Source of the DNA: JBCDGZ01 sp038750655
GTDB lineage: Bacteria > Bacteroidota > Bacteroidia > Chitinophagales > Saprospiraceae
Direction: 5' to 3'
DNA: 64,000 bases
NCBI GenBank assembly: GCA_038750655.1
Contig: JBCDGZ010000014.1
Span: forward strand, 1-64,000
The position numbers and the translations under genes are program-made. The notes under the pieces were generated by a model. It made no database searches and had not been told where the DNA came from. It worked only from the letters and a program-made list of their open reading frames with translations. This document shows, piece after piece, positions 1-8,273 of the stretch (position 1 is the first letter of the stretch; each line of letters starts with the position of its first letter).

Positions 1-1
1 C

Positions 2-190
2 AAGCTGAGTTATCATAAGGGAGAGCGCAGATGGGTGGGCAAAAACGATTCTACCTACCTACAGATTTTCTTTCAGGATTTAGCTGATCATGAGGAGATG
101 TATTTCGCCGTGGGGAAACACCAAGACTTAGAGAAAATGTACAGAACAAAGTATAACGAGATGGACTTTTCTAAGTACGAAAAGCAATAG
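2..190 (+). CDS. Partial CDS, C-terminal 62 codons of an unidentified protein
   Basis: An open frame enters from the left edge (frame starting at base 2) and ends at a TAG at 188-190. It encodes a charged, aromatic-rich tail (for example DLADHEEMYFAVGKHQDLEKMY). I do not recognise the family. It is convergent with gldD, whose stop lies only 12 nt away, and no clear terminator separates them. The start lies outside the window, so length and function cannot be judged. Confidence 0.6.
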   Translation, partial: KLSYHKGERRWVGKNDSTYLQIFFQDLADHEEMYFAVGKHQDLEKMYRTKYNEMDFSKYEKQ

Positions 191-202
191 GAGCATAGGA
201 AT

Positions 203-802
203 CTACTCTTTCCATTCAAAAGTATTGATCATGTTCATAATATCTGCCTTGACAAAGTTAAAGATGGGGGCCAGGGAGTCGGGCCGAGCCTGGGTATTGA
301 AATATAAGGCCCCACGAAGGAAGTGTTGTTGATTGTCACTCAGATAAAACTGGAAGGGAGAGGCCGCAGGCCCTTCGATATTGAAGGCGAAGCCTTGTAC
401 GGACTCGGATTTTTGGATGGGAAACTCATCGATATAGGAGGCTTTGATGTTGTGCTTTTGGACCATCTTGAAAGCATCTTCCCTTAGTTTTTCGAAGGCC
501 TCGGAGCCGTCGAAGGGATAATAGCTGCAATGTATCCGGGCGTCAAACTCTTCGATGAAGAGGTCGAACCAGCAAGCGTTGGCGGGGCGCTCATCGAAGA
601 AGAGGGTATCTTGCTCAACGCGCGCGTAGGTGGGAAATTCAAAGTGGAATGCGCAGTAGTTTTCCTCGAAGGATTGATAGTTTTTCTCGGGATAGAGGAC
701 GCGCGGGTAGGCCCGGGGTTTGGGAACTGGGACCAGTTCGGGGCCGCAGGCCGCGAGGCCCAGACAAAGACAAAGTATTCCTATGAGGTATCGGAGAGAC
801 AT
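203..802 (-). CDS. gldD: Gliding motility lipoprotein GldD
   Basis: A 199-residue protein with a lipoprotein signal peptide (about residues 1-19, lipobox LAAC, lipidated Cys 19). The body contains the features expected of GldD: YPRVLYPEKNYQ near the N-terminus, a C-x-F-x-F-P-xY strand, and a late FYLSDN-QQHFLRGALYF segment. GldD is needed for gliding and T9SS function in Flavobacterium johnsoniae; its exact biochemical role is not settled. It sits 5 nt downstream of gldE and is last in the ssb-gldE-gldD run, the same order known in flavobacteria. The identification rests on sequence pattern plus synteny. Confidence 0.88.
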   Translation of the reverse strand: MSLRYLIGILCLCLGLAACGPELVPVPKPRAYPRVLYPEKNYQSFEENYCAFHFEFPTYARVEQDTLFFDERPANACWFDLFIEEFDARIHCSYYPFDGSEAFEKLREDAFKMVQKHNIKASYIDEFPIQKSESVQGFAFNIEGPAASPFQFYLSDNQQHFLRGALYFNTQARPDSLAPIFNFVKADIMNMINTFEWKE

Positions 803-807
803 GCTAA

Positions 808-2223
808 CTACTTTTGCGGTAAACTAATCTGGATTTGCTCGATGCGTCTTTTGTTTACAGCAACGATCTTGAATACGAAATCATTGTAAGACAACTCTGT
901 TTCTATCTTAGGAATCAACCCGGCGAGTTCTAGAAGGAGGCCAGCAACAGAGTCTGCATCGCCGCGCACTTCATCAAAGGTAGTGGTATCAACGCCGATG
1001 ACCCTGCATACATCATTGAGCAGGGTCTTGCCTTCAAAGATATAGTTGTAGTCATCCACTTTGATGTACTCAATTTCGGAAGCATCATCCGACTCATCTT
1101 TGATATCACCAATCACCTCTTCCATAATATCTTCGAGGGTAACGATGCCAGAGCTGCCTCCGTATTCGTCAACAACGACAGCCATATGTTGCCGCTGACT
1201 CTGAAATTCCCGGAACAGGTCGTTGATCTTCTTCGCTTCCGGGACATAGAGGACATTGGTGTTGATCAGGGCCTGCCATTCGAAATTTTCCTCTTCTTCC
1301 AAATGTCCAAGCAAGTCTTTGATGTATAAAATTCCAGTCAGATGGTCAAAGTCTTCATCATAAACAGGGATGCGGGAGTAGCCCGATTCGCGGACTACTT
1401 TAAGTAATTCTTTGAAGCCAATCCTAAAATCGACTGCTACCACATCAACTCGGGAGCGCATCACCCTGGTGGCCGGGACATCGCCGAATTTGACAATCCC
1501 TTTCAAAATATCCATGTCTCGCTCAGCGTGCTTATCATCTTTGACCGTTAGTTCAATGGCTTGATCAATGTCCTCGCGGCTAGTTACCTTTCCGTTAGAG
1601 CTGCGCGCCAGCCGCTTCTCGATGATATTGGTCCCTTTGACGAGTACGCTGCTGAGTGGGCGGAAGATGCGGGTGAGCAACATCAGGCTGCGCGACATGA
1701 AGCTGGCCAGCTGGAGGTTGTTGTACCTCGCATAGACCTTCGGAGCTACCTCGCCGAACAGGACCAGTAGGAAGGTGACCCCAATGATGGTGATGATGAA
1801 ATGTATGGTCGAACCTAGCCAGCTGGTCGAGAGGAAGGGGAAGCCCAGGGCTTGGATCATCGAGTCGGCCCAGCCATCGCAGGTTTTTAGCGGTAAGACA
1901 TTACGAAGGACGAAGTCCGAGAGGATAACAATTGCAATATTGATGAAGTTATTGCTGATTAAGATCGTGGCCAGCAAAGTCCGGGGCTGATTCTTGAGAT
2001 AGAGAATGCGCTGGGCCGAAGGGCTGCTTTCCTCCTCTAAATCCTTAAAATCATTGGCCGTCAACGAGAAAAATGCTACTTCAGAACTAGAAATCAGTGC
2101 TGAGCACAAGAGGAGAATCATCACCAATAGCACAGCAAAGGCGATCCCCGAAGTGGGCATAGCTTGCAAAGGGATAAACAGTAATTGGGCTAGCGTATAT
2201 AATTGATCCGGTTCTGATTCCAA
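808..2223 (-). CDS. gldE: GldE, CBS-domain membrane protein of the CorC/HlyC type
   Basis: A 471-residue protein. The N-terminal half is a DUF21/CNNM-like membrane region with about four hydrophobic segments (roughly residues 23-50, 85-110, 130-160), containing the conserved LISSSEVAFFSL motif. A paired CBS region follows (about 245-370, with TRVMRSRVDV and VVVDEYGGSSGIVTLEDIMEEVIGDI), and then a C-terminal CorC/HlyC transporter-associated domain. Family members are often annotated as Mg/Co efflux or haemolysin-like; the GldE branch supports gliding together with GldD, which it overlaps functionally. It is followed at once by gldD and preceded by ssb, probably in one transcript. Confidence 0.88.
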   Translation of the reverse strand: MESEPDQLYTLAQLLFIPLQAMPTSGIAFAVLLVMILLLCSALISSSEVAFFSLTANDFKDLEEESSPSAQRILYLKNQPRTLLATILISNNFINIAIVILSDFVLRNVLPLKTCDGWADSMIQALGFPFLSTSWLGSTIHFIITIIGVTFLLVLFGEVAPKVYARYNNLQLASFMSRSLMLLTRIFRPLSSVLVKGTNIIEKRLARSSNGKVTSREDIDQAIELTVKDDKHAERDMDILKGIVKFGDVPATRVMRSRVDVVAVDFRIGFKELLKVVRESGYSRIPVYDEDFDHLTGILYIKDLLGHLEEEENFEWQALINTNVLYVPEAKKINDLFREFQSQRQHMAVVVDEYGGSSGIVTLEDIMEEVIGDIKDESDDASEIEYIKVDDYNYIFEGKTLLNDVCRVIGVDTTTFDEVRGDADSVAGLLLELAGLIPKIETELSYNDFVFKIVAVNKRRIEQIQISLPQK

Positions 2224-2282
2224 TTATAAGAGGGTATTTACGATAAGTAAACGCTTATATACTAGGCCAGGTTTCATCAATT

Positions 2283-2747
2283 TTAAAATGGTAAGTCATC
2301 GTCCGCTGCTGCAGTATTGCTGGTATTGGTCATAGGAGTCGCCGCAGGCGCTGCGCTACTCGTGTTGGTCATCGTTGGTTCTTCGCTAGGGAAGTTGCTA
2401 TTGAAGTTATTGCCAGTACCCTCGCGCTTTTCCAGTAGGCGGATAGAAAGCGCCCGAACCTCTGTGATATAGCGATCATTACCGTCTTTGTCCTGGTACT
2501 TGCGATGGGTAAGTTTTCCTTCAACAAACACCAATTTACCCTTCTTGAGATCGCGTTCTGCACGCTCCGCCAAACTTCTCCAGGCCACTACATCATGCCA
2601 CTCCGTCTGCGTCTGCCAATCGCCATTGCGATCTTTGTAATTTTCGTTGGTGGCAACAGAAAACTTAGCAACAGCCGCCCCAGATTCGAGGTGACGTACT
2701 TCAGGATCTCTTCCCAGATTACCGATGAGGATAACTTTATTGATCAT
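2283..2747 (-). CDS. ssb: Single-stranded DNA-binding protein
   Basis: A 154-residue SSB. The OB fold occupies about residues 1-110 (INKVILIGNLGRDPEVR, FSVATNE, WHDVVAWRSLAERA, GKLVFVEGKLTHRKYQDKDG). A low-complexity Thr/Asn/Ala linker follows, and the protein ends in the acidic tip DDDLPF, the conserved docking peptide for SSB partners. It binds ssDNA in replication, recombination and repair. It lies between mutY and gldE, the arrangement also seen in flavobacteria. A promoter match lies just upstream within the 3' end of mutY (2795-2826), so ssb-gldE-gldD can be transcribed separately. Confidence 0.95.
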   Translation of the reverse strand: MINKVILIGNLGRDPEVRHLESGAAVAKFSVATNENYKDRNGDWQTQTEWHDVVAWRSLAERAERDLKKGKLVFVEGKLTHRKYQDKDGNDRYITEVRALSIRLLEKREGTGNNFNSNFPSEEPTMTNTSSAAPAATPMTNTSNTAAADDDLPF

Positions 2748-2794
2748 TTTTAGAATTTTAATATGAATGTTATAATGACAGGTGAAAAACGACG

Positions 2795-2826
2795 CAAATG
2801 TAGGTATAAAATCGTTCTCAAAGCAA
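2795..2826 (-). promoter_or_regulatory. Predicted Bacteroidota promoter for ssb-gldE-gldD
   Basis: Read on the minus strand: TTG (2826-2824), 21 nt, then TACATTTG (2802-2795), an exact match to the Bacteroidota -7 consensus TAnnTTTG. Transcription would start near 2788 and give a leader of about 40 nt before the ssb ATG. It lies inside the last codons of mutY. Confidence 0.55.
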
Positions 2827-3912
2827 TTCTAAATATAGGGATTTATCCTGTAAATACAAATCAATTATTCGCGGGAAAGCGTATTTGCGGAGACTTTTTC
2901 TTGGTACAGCGAGAAAGGCAAATGCCTCCGGTTTAAGGGAGCTAGAGAGTTGAATTTCCCAGAAATTGGCGATAATGGTCTGATGGGTAAGCTGCTGCTT
3001 GAAAGGGCCTGCCTGTCGAGTGATCCCGGCAGATTGCAGGAAGCTCCATTCTTGCCAGCTTTTTGTTTCTTTCAAAGCACTGCGCTGTAGCAACTGCTCG
3101 CTTTCGATGAGCGGAAATTCGTAGAGGTTTTGCCAAATATCTTTCTGGTTGCGCTTTTGCAGCAAGACCTGATTGGCAGCGTTGATCACCAGATAATTAA
3201 AATAGCGGGTCTTGCGCTTGATTTTTTTGGATTTGATGGGGAGGGAATTGACCTGATCATCATGATAAGCAACGCAACCCTCCTGCATAGGACATTGAGG
3301 GCAATTAGGGCGCTTGGGTTTACACTGGGTAGCACCAAAGTCAATGATCGCCTGATTGTAGCGCCCCGCCTGATTTTTGTCTAATAATTCCTGTGCTAAA
3401 GCCGCAAACTCCTTCTTTCCCAAAGTACTGTCAATCGGCGTAGTAATGCCGAAATAGCGAGACAAGACGCGATAGACATTCCCATCGACTACAGCAACCG
3501 GAAGATCATAAGCAAAAGAGCCGATGGCAGCAGCGGTGTAAGGACCAACCCCCTTGAGTCGCAGTAAGCTTTCGTAGGTTTTCGGGAATTCTTCTTTCAA
3601 ATCAAAGGCAATATACTTAGCTGTTGCGTGTAAATTGCGGGCGCGGGAATAATAGCCCAAGCCTTCCCATAGTTTCATGACTACATCCTCTTCGGCCTCA
3701 GCTAAATGTTTAACAGTAGGAAAGTTTTCGCGGAATCGCTCAAAATAGGCCCACCCCTGCTCCACGCGTGTTTGTTGCAAAATGATCTCCGACAACCAGA
3801 TCAAGTAGGGATTTTTAATGCCTTTCCAGGGCATCGGGCGATGACTTTGAGCGTACCAGTCCATTAAGGTCTGGCGAAACTGTCGAGCGGTACTGGAACT
3901 GGGTAATGACAT
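2818..3912 (-). CDS. mutY: A/G-specific adenine glycosylase MutY
   Basis: A base-excision repair enzyme that removes A mispaired with 8-oxoG. It shows the helix-hairpin-helix LKGVGPYTAAAIGSFAYDLPVAVVDGN, with the catalytic Asp in VVDGN. The iron-sulfur loop follows, with Cys spacing C-x6-C-x2-C-x5-C in CKPKRPNCPQCPMQEGC, and then a C-terminal NUDIX-like 8-oxoG recognition domain. The frame is open to an ATG at 3957. I chose the internal ATG at 3912 (MSLPSSS, 364 aa) because it gives the usual MutY N-terminus, and because a terminator hairpin of the preceding sigma gene covers the extra 15 codons. Confidence 0.92.
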   Translation of the reverse strand: MSLPSSSTARQFRQTLMDWYAQSHRPMPWKGIKNPYLIWLSEIILQQTRVEQGWAYFERFRENFPTVKHLAEAEEDVVMKLWEGLGYYSRARNLHATAKYIAFDLKEEFPKTYESLLRLKGVGPYTAAAIGSFAYDLPVAVVDGNVYRVLSRYFGITTPIDSTLGKKEFAALAQELLDKNQAGRYNQAIIDFGATQCKPKRPNCPQCPMQEGCVAYHDDQVNSLPIKSKKIKRKTRYFNYLVINAANQVLLQKRNQKDIWQNLYEFPLIESEQLLQRSALKETKSWQEWSFLQSAGITRQAGPFKQQLTHQTIIANFWEIQLSSSLKPEAFAFLAVPRKSLRKYAFPRIIDLYLQDKSLYLELL

Positions 3913-3919
3913 AGCTAAA

Positions 3920-3954
3920 AAGTAAAGGCGACGAGTTTGGTAACTCATCGCCTT
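3920..3954 (-). terminator. Predicted terminator of the 3996-4538 sigma factor gene
   Basis: A 13-bp stem with one mismatch (arms 3925-3937 and 3942-3954, loop TGGT). On the minus strand it is followed by a T-rich run (TTTACTTTTT). It lies between the sigma gene stop and the chosen mutY start, which argues against the longer mutY frame. Confidence 0.55.
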
Positions 3955-3995
3955 CAAGATATGGGAATTTTCTAAAATCCTTAAAAATTAACAAC

Positions 3996-4538
3996 CTATC
4001 CTCTCTTGAGGCGCTCCCGAATTTGGGAGACATTGTTGTAGCGCTTGCCAATTACTTCTTTGAGTTCCTTACGGGCAAAGAAGATGCGGCTTTTAACCGT
4101 ACCGAGAGGCAAATCCAGTTCATCTGCAATCTCTTGATACTTGTAGCCCTCGTAGTGCATCAGGAACGGAATCCGAATGCTATCGTCGAGCTTAGCTACC
4201 ATATTATTTAATTCATTCATCATAATGTTAGACTCAGCTCCGTTGTCTACCATCACCTTACCAGAGTTGAGGTAGTACATATTGTCAGTGGAATCCATGA
4301 TGGTATTCGCCTTGACACGCTTGCGGTAATTGTTGATGAAGATGTTCTTCATAATCGTGAACAACCAAGCCTTGAAGTTGGTCCCAGCCCTGAACTTCTC
4401 ACGATTAGTCATCGCACGGAAAGCAGTCTCCTGAAAGAGATCCTTAGCATCTTCAACATTCTTAGTCAAGTTGTAGGCAAACGACTGTAAAAGGGTAGTC
4501 ATCTGATCAAAGCGGCTATTGAATTCTATTGTAGACAT
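3996..4538 (-). CDS. RNA polymerase sigma factor, ECF-type sigma-70 family
   Basis: A 180-residue ECF sigma factor. Region 2 (about residues 8-75) has AKDLFQETAFRA and FKAWLFTIMKNIFINNYRK. A linker rich in Asn and Met follows, and region 4 (about 110-165) has IPFLMHYEGYKYQEIADELDLPLGTVKSRIFFARKEL, a typical helix-turn-helix for the -35/-33 element. No anti-sigma gene is adjacent, which suggests a constitutively available or otherwise regulated member. It has its own promoter match upstream (4592-4622) and a terminator before mutY, so it looks monocistronic. Target genes cannot be inferred from the window. Confidence 0.9.
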   Translation of the reverse strand: MSTIEFNSRFDQMTTLLQSFAYNLTKNVEDAKDLFQETAFRAMTNREKFRAGTNFKAWLFTIMKNIFINNYRKRVKANTIMDSTDNMYYLNSGKVMVDNGAESNIMMNELNNMVAKLDDSIRIPFLMHYEGYKYQEIADELDLPLGTVKSRIFFARKELKEVIGKRYNNVSQIRERLKRG

Positions 4539-4591
4539 AATTATGAAGGTTTTTTGCTTCTAAATTGGGCGTTATTTCCCTTTGTGTTTAA

Positions 4592-4622
4592 CAAAGATAT
4601 ATCATAGTTAAACAAAATACAA
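4592..4622 (-). promoter_or_regulatory. Predicted Bacteroidota promoter of the ECF sigma gene
   Basis: Minus strand: TTG (4622-4620), 20 nt, TATCTTTG (4599-4592), an exact TAnnTTTG match. The predicted start near 4585 leaves a leader of about 47 nt before the ATG at 4538. Confidence 0.6.
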
Positions 4623-4744
4623 GAAAACGTTAAACAAAAGTTGCTGGCAGAATGGTGTTGTAACGTCATTTTTGCCAATTTTTAGATTTAAACACTTGTA
4701 AATCAATGCATTGAATTTTTTTGTCAAAAAATTCTAAAATTCTA

Positions 4745-4770
4745 CAATTTTCAATAAAAATTGAAAATTG
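4745..4770. repeat. AT-rich perfect inverted repeat in the divergent intergenic region
   Basis: Arms CAATTTTCAAT (4745-4755) and ATTGAAAATTG (4760-4770) flank a loop AAAA: 11 bp, perfect. It lies in the 330-nt gap (4539-4868) between the divergent sigma and M28 peptidase genes, outside both predicted promoters. It could be an operator or a cruciform; no function is shown. The rest of the gap holds only the two promoter matches. Confidence 0.5.
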
Positions 4771-4814
4771 GTCTTTTGATGGACATTTTGTTGAACGATT
4801 TGACCTTTTTATTC

Positions 4815-4846
4815 TTGTGATCGTCAAACAAAAAGTGCTACCTTAG
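4815..4846 (+). promoter_or_regulatory. Possible promoter of the M28 peptidase gene
   Basis: TTG (4815-4817), 21 nt, TACCTTAG (4839-4846), one mismatch to TAnnTTTG. The predicted start is near 4853, very close to the ATG at 4869. Confidence 0.35.
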
Positions 4847-4868
4847 ACTAAAATACCCTTCATTTTTT

Positions 4869-6266
4869 ATGATTTTTACTAATTCTACTATCCAAGCTTC
4901 AACAGTTTTATTAAACTTTTATTTTATCCTTTTCAGCACCCCTTTGTTGGGGCAAGCGGAGGCGGCCCCTCCGCAGGTTGATTCCCGGCTCTACGAGATC
5001 GCCCAGGCCTCCTCCCCGGATCGTATCGAAGCAGACATCCAAAAGCTGGTCAGCTTCGGTACCCGCAATACCCTTTCTGACACCCTCTCTGAAACCCGAG
5101 GCATCGGTGCGGCCCGCCGTTGGATCAAAGCAGAGTTTGAGCGCATCTCAGTAGCCTGCGGCAATTGCCTCGACGTTTACTACCAGCGCACCCTCGTTCC
5201 CGCCGAAGGCAACCGCCGTATTCCAGAGGATACCTGGGTGGTCAATGTCATCGCCGTTCAAAAGGGCAACCGCTATCCCAATCGACACATCATCATGTCG
5301 GGAGATATTGACTCGCGAGCCTCCAATGCGACGGATGGAACCACCGACGCTCCCGGAGCCAATGACAATGCCTCCGGAATGGCCGGCGTGTTGGAAGCCG
5401 CTAGAGTGCTCAGCCAATATCAATTTGCGAGCACCGTCGTCTATACCGGGCTGTCCGGTGAGGAGCAGGGCCTCTTTGGTGGTCGTCATATGGCGGAGAT
5501 GGCCAAGGAGAAAGGTTGGGAGATCATTGGTGTGCTCAACAATGATATGATTGGTAATATTGAAGGCATTGATGGGGTGATTGAAAATAATACCTTCCGG
5601 GTTTTCTCCGAACCTACTCCGGCAACCGATAATGAACAGCAGCGCATCTGGCATCGCTTCTACGGTGGTGAGGTTGATGGGGTCTCTCGCCAGCTGGCCC
5701 GCTATGTCGATCGCCTAACCGATTTGTATATGACCAATCTGGATGCCATCCTTATTTACAGGCTAGATCGCTTTGGTCGAGGTGGGCATCATCGGCCCTT
5801 TAATGATCTGGGCTTCCCGGGAGTCCGTATCATGGAGACCCACGAGAACTACAACCGCCAACACCAGGATATTCGTACTGAAGACGGGATTGCTTACGGT
5901 GATGTGATTGAAGGGGTAAATTTTGACTACGCAGCGAAGCTTACTGCGGTCAATGCCATTACGATGGCGGCTTTGGCCTGGGCCCCTCCGCCTCCGAAGA
6001 ACCTGATGATCGGCGGCGCCGTCCGCCCTTCCACCCGCCTGCGCTGGGAAAGTAACGATGATCCCAATCTGGCCGGCTATAAAATCTACTGGCGCGCAAC
6101 AACTGCCCCACAGTGGGAGCACTTCCGCTATGTAGGTAAGCTCGAAGACTTTACCCTAGACCATATTGTAATTGATAATTACCTTTTCGGTGTGGCGGCG
6201 GTTGGTAAAGATGGCAATGAAAGCGTAGTTGCCTATCCCAAGACGCTGATCCCAAGAAGAAATTAG
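4869..6266 (+). CDS. Secreted M28-family metallopeptidase with C-terminal fibronectin-like domain
   Basis: A 465-residue protein with an N-terminal signal-like hydrophobic segment (residues about 12-30). The M28 core (about 60-370) shows GANDNASG, LSGEEQGLFGG, NNDMIGN and a late ETHENYN, the usual metal and general-base positions. A fibronectin type III-like domain follows (about 375-465, LRWESNDDPNLAGYKIYWRA). It is probably an exported aminopeptidase. The first metal-ligand motif is GDIDS (145-149) where most M28 enzymes have GHxDS, so His is replaced by Asp. No T9SS tail is present. The next gene (SDR) starts 54 nt downstream in the same direction. Confidence 0.85.
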   Translation: MIFTNSTIQASTVLLNFYFILFSTPLLGQAEAAPPQVDSRLYEIAQASSPDRIEADIQKLVSFGTRNTLSDTLSETRGIGAARRWIKAEFERISVACGNCLDVYYQRTLVPAEGNRRIPEDTWVVNVIAVQKGNRYPNRHIIMSGDIDSRASNATDGTTDAPGANDNASGMAGVLEAARVLSQYQFASTVVYTGLSGEEQGLFGGRHMAEMAKEKGWEIIGVLNNDMIGNIEGIDGVIENNTFRVFSEPTPATDNEQQRIWHRFYGGEVDGVSRQLARYVDRLTDLYMTNLDAILIYRLDRFGRGGHHRPFNDLGFPGVRIMETHENYNRQHQDIRTEDGIAYGDVIEGVNFDYAAKLTAVNAITMAALAWAPPPPKNLMIGGAVRPSTRLRWESNDDPNLAGYKIYWRATTAPQWEHFRYVGKLEDFTLDHIVIDNYLFGVAAVGKDGNESVVAYPKTLIPRRN

Positions 6267-6320
6267 GAGGATTTGACCAGAAAAAAGTAGCTTTATGTAT
6301 AAAAGCGAATCCGATCACCT

Positions 6321-7097
6321 ATGAATTTAAAGATCAAAAGAAAACTGTTCATCGTTGGTGGAGCGACCAGTGGTTTTGGGAAAGCCGTGGCAATGCAATT
6401 ACTGGCCGAAGGAGCCAAGGTCATTGGTGTGGCTCGCAGTGCCGCCCCCTTGCAGAAGATGGAGAAGAAATATGATGGACAGCTGGAAGCCGTTGTTGGG
6501 GATATTACCCAGGAAGCCACCATTGCGGCATTGGCCAAGAAGGTGGGTCGTCGTAAGCTAGCCGGGATACTAGTCAATGCGGGCGGGCCTCCGGCGATGT
6601 CGTTTTTGGAGACCAAATTGGAGGACTGGGATGAAGCCTACCGGAAGGTGCTTCGCTGGAAAATTGCCATCACCCAAGCCTTTCTACCCAATATGCTCCA
6701 ACAGCAGTACGGTCGTATGCTCTATGTCGAAAGTGTTTCGGTCAAGCAGCCTGTCAAAAATCTAGTACTCAGTAATTCGATTCGCCTCGGGGTAGTGGGT
6801 TTTGTAAAAACCTTATCGCAGGAAGTAGCCGCCGCAGGGGTCACCCTCAATATCTTAGGTCCCGGCTACCACGCTACACCAGCAATGGATCGCCTATTCA
6901 AAAAGCGCAGCGAGAGCGAAAGCATCAGCATCGCCGAGGCCCGCGCCGCCTACGAAGCGCAGACCGGCGTAGGCAAAATGGGCGATCCCAAAGAATTTGC
7001 CTCCCTCGCCGCTTGGCTACTCTCTCCGCTGAGCAGCTATATCACCGGACAGACCATCAGCGTAGACGGTGGCCTGGTGCAGGGAGTAATGGGTTAA
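6321..7097 (+). CDS. Atypical short-chain dehydrogenase/reductase (SDR)
   Basis: A 258-residue Rossmann-fold protein. It has the NAD(P) glycine motif GGATSGFG (13-20), VNAGG (85-89) and the catalytic-region Ser in YVESVS (Ser 138). The C-terminal SYITGQTISVDGGL is typical of FabG-like SDRs. At the YxxxK active site it has S-N-S-I-R (151-155), so Tyr is replaced by Ser and Lys by Arg. Such LSNxxR members are known within the 3-oxoacyl-ACP reductase-like SDRs. The substrate is unknown. It lies 20 nt upstream of a TRAP solute-binding protein and is probably co-transcribed with it. Confidence 0.85.
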   Translation: MNLKIKRKLFIVGGATSGFGKAVAMQLLAEGAKVIGVARSAAPLQKMEKKYDGQLEAVVGDITQEATIAALAKKVGRRKLAGILVNAGGPPAMSFLETKLEDWDEAYRKVLRWKIAITQAFLPNMLQQQYGRMLYVESVSVKQPVKNLVLSNSIRLGVVGFVKTLSQEVAAAGVTLNILGPGYHATPAMDRLFKKRSESESISIAEARAAYEAQTGVGKMGDPKEFASLAAWLLSPLSSYITGQTISVDGGLVQGVMG

Positions 7098-7117
7098 CGC
7101 TAAAATCTCAATCCGCC

Positions 7118-8242
7118 ATGAAAAAACTCAGTAGAAAAGACTTCTTCAAAGGCATCGCGCTGGGCACCATTTCCTTGCCGCTGATCATTCGCTCCTGTGC
7201 GCCCGTCAATTTCGCCCAATCTGAATCCACGACTGATCGACTCAATGCCGAGCGTTTTCAGTGGAAGATGGTAACGACTTGGCCGCCAAATTTTCCGGTG
7301 CTCGGAGAGGGGTGTAATCTCTTTGCCCAATGGGTAGACGAGATGTCCGGAGGGCGTTTGCAAATTAAGGTCTACGGTGGTGGAGAGCTGGTCCCGCCGC
7401 TGGAAGCTTTTAATGCGGTGAGCAATGGCTCGGCGGATATTGGCCACGGGGCGGCGTATTACTGGGCGGGGAAGGCCCCGGCAGCACAGTTTTTTGCCTC
7501 GGTCCCCTTTGGAATGAATGCCCAGCAGCACAATGCCTGGATCATCAGCGGTGGAGGGATGGAATTGTGGAAGGAGCTGTACGCCCAATTCAATGTGCTG
7601 CCCATGCTGGGAGGAAACTCTGGGGTGCAGATGGGCGGGTGGTTCAATCGAGAGATTAACAGTATCGAAGATTTTAAGGGCTTGAAGATGCGGATGCCGG
7701 GCTTGGGTGGAAAGGTATTGAGTCGGGCGGGTGGAGCCCCGGTGCTGCTGGCAGGCGGAGAGATTTATACGGGATTGGAGCGCGGCGTTATTGATGCAAC
7801 GGAGTGGATTGGCCCCTACCACGACTATAAAATGGGCTTTCACGAAATTGCTAAATATTACTACAGCCCCGGCTGGCACGAGTCGGGGACGGCCCTGGAA
7901 TTCTTCATCAATTTGGATAAATACAATGCCCTACCGCCTGACTTGCAAGCCATCGTGCAGACGGCAGCGATGCGGGTCAACCTCTGGGTGCTCTCCGAAT
8001 TCGAGGCCCAAAACAGCCACTACCTGGCCAAGCTGGTCAATGAAGAAGGCGTAGAAGTCCGTAAGTTCTCCACCGAATTGCTGGCAGAGCTACGGGGCTA
8101 CACCGACGACATTCTCAACGAAATGGCCGCCGCCGATCCCTTTACCAAGCGGGTCTACGACTCCTTCAAAGCCTTTAAGCGGCAGGCGACAGGGTGGTCA
8201 GAACTAACCGAAAAAGCGTTTTACAACCGAATTCAAATCTAG
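7118..8242 (+). CDS. dctP: TRAP transporter solute-binding protein, DctP/TakP-like
   Basis: A periplasmic binding protein of a tripartite (TRAP) transporter. The start at 7118 (MKKLSRKDFFKG, 374 aa) gives a proper export signal with a Tat-like SRKDFFK motif and a lipobox-like LIIRSC; the open frame extends 35 codons further upstream inside the SDR gene. The mature region carries GGGELVPPLEAF, FKGLKMRMPGLGGKV and GVIDATEWIGPYHDYKMGF followed by YYYSPGWHE. The last resembles the ligand region of TakP-type receptors for 2-oxo acids or lactate, so a monocarboxylate substrate is likely (inference). Its membrane partners dctQ and dctM lie about 1.4 kb away on the opposite strand. Confidence 0.88.
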   Translation: MKKLSRKDFFKGIALGTISLPLIIRSCAPVNFAQSESTTDRLNAERFQWKMVTTWPPNFPVLGEGCNLFAQWVDEMSGGRLQIKVYGGGELVPPLEAFNAVSNGSADIGHGAAYYWAGKAPAAQFFASVPFGMNAQQHNAWIISGGGMELWKELYAQFNVLPMLGGNSGVQMGGWFNREINSIEDFKGLKMRMPGLGGKVLSRAGGAPVLLAGGEIYTGLERGVIDATEWIGPYHDYKMGFHEIAKYYYSPGWHESGTALEFFINLDKYNALPPDLQAIVQTAAMRVNLWVLSEFEAQNSHYLAKLVNEEGVEVRKFSTELLAELRGYTDDILNEMAAADPFTKRVYDSFKAFKRQATGWSELTEKAFYNRIQI

Positions 8243-8273
8243 ACGAATCGGTAAAGCCCAAGGCACCTAGCAT

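Noticed and set aside
7100..7879. 259-aa open frame antisense to dctP
   Set aside because: Overlaps a clear TRAP binding protein; Arg/His-rich composition typical of a false frame.
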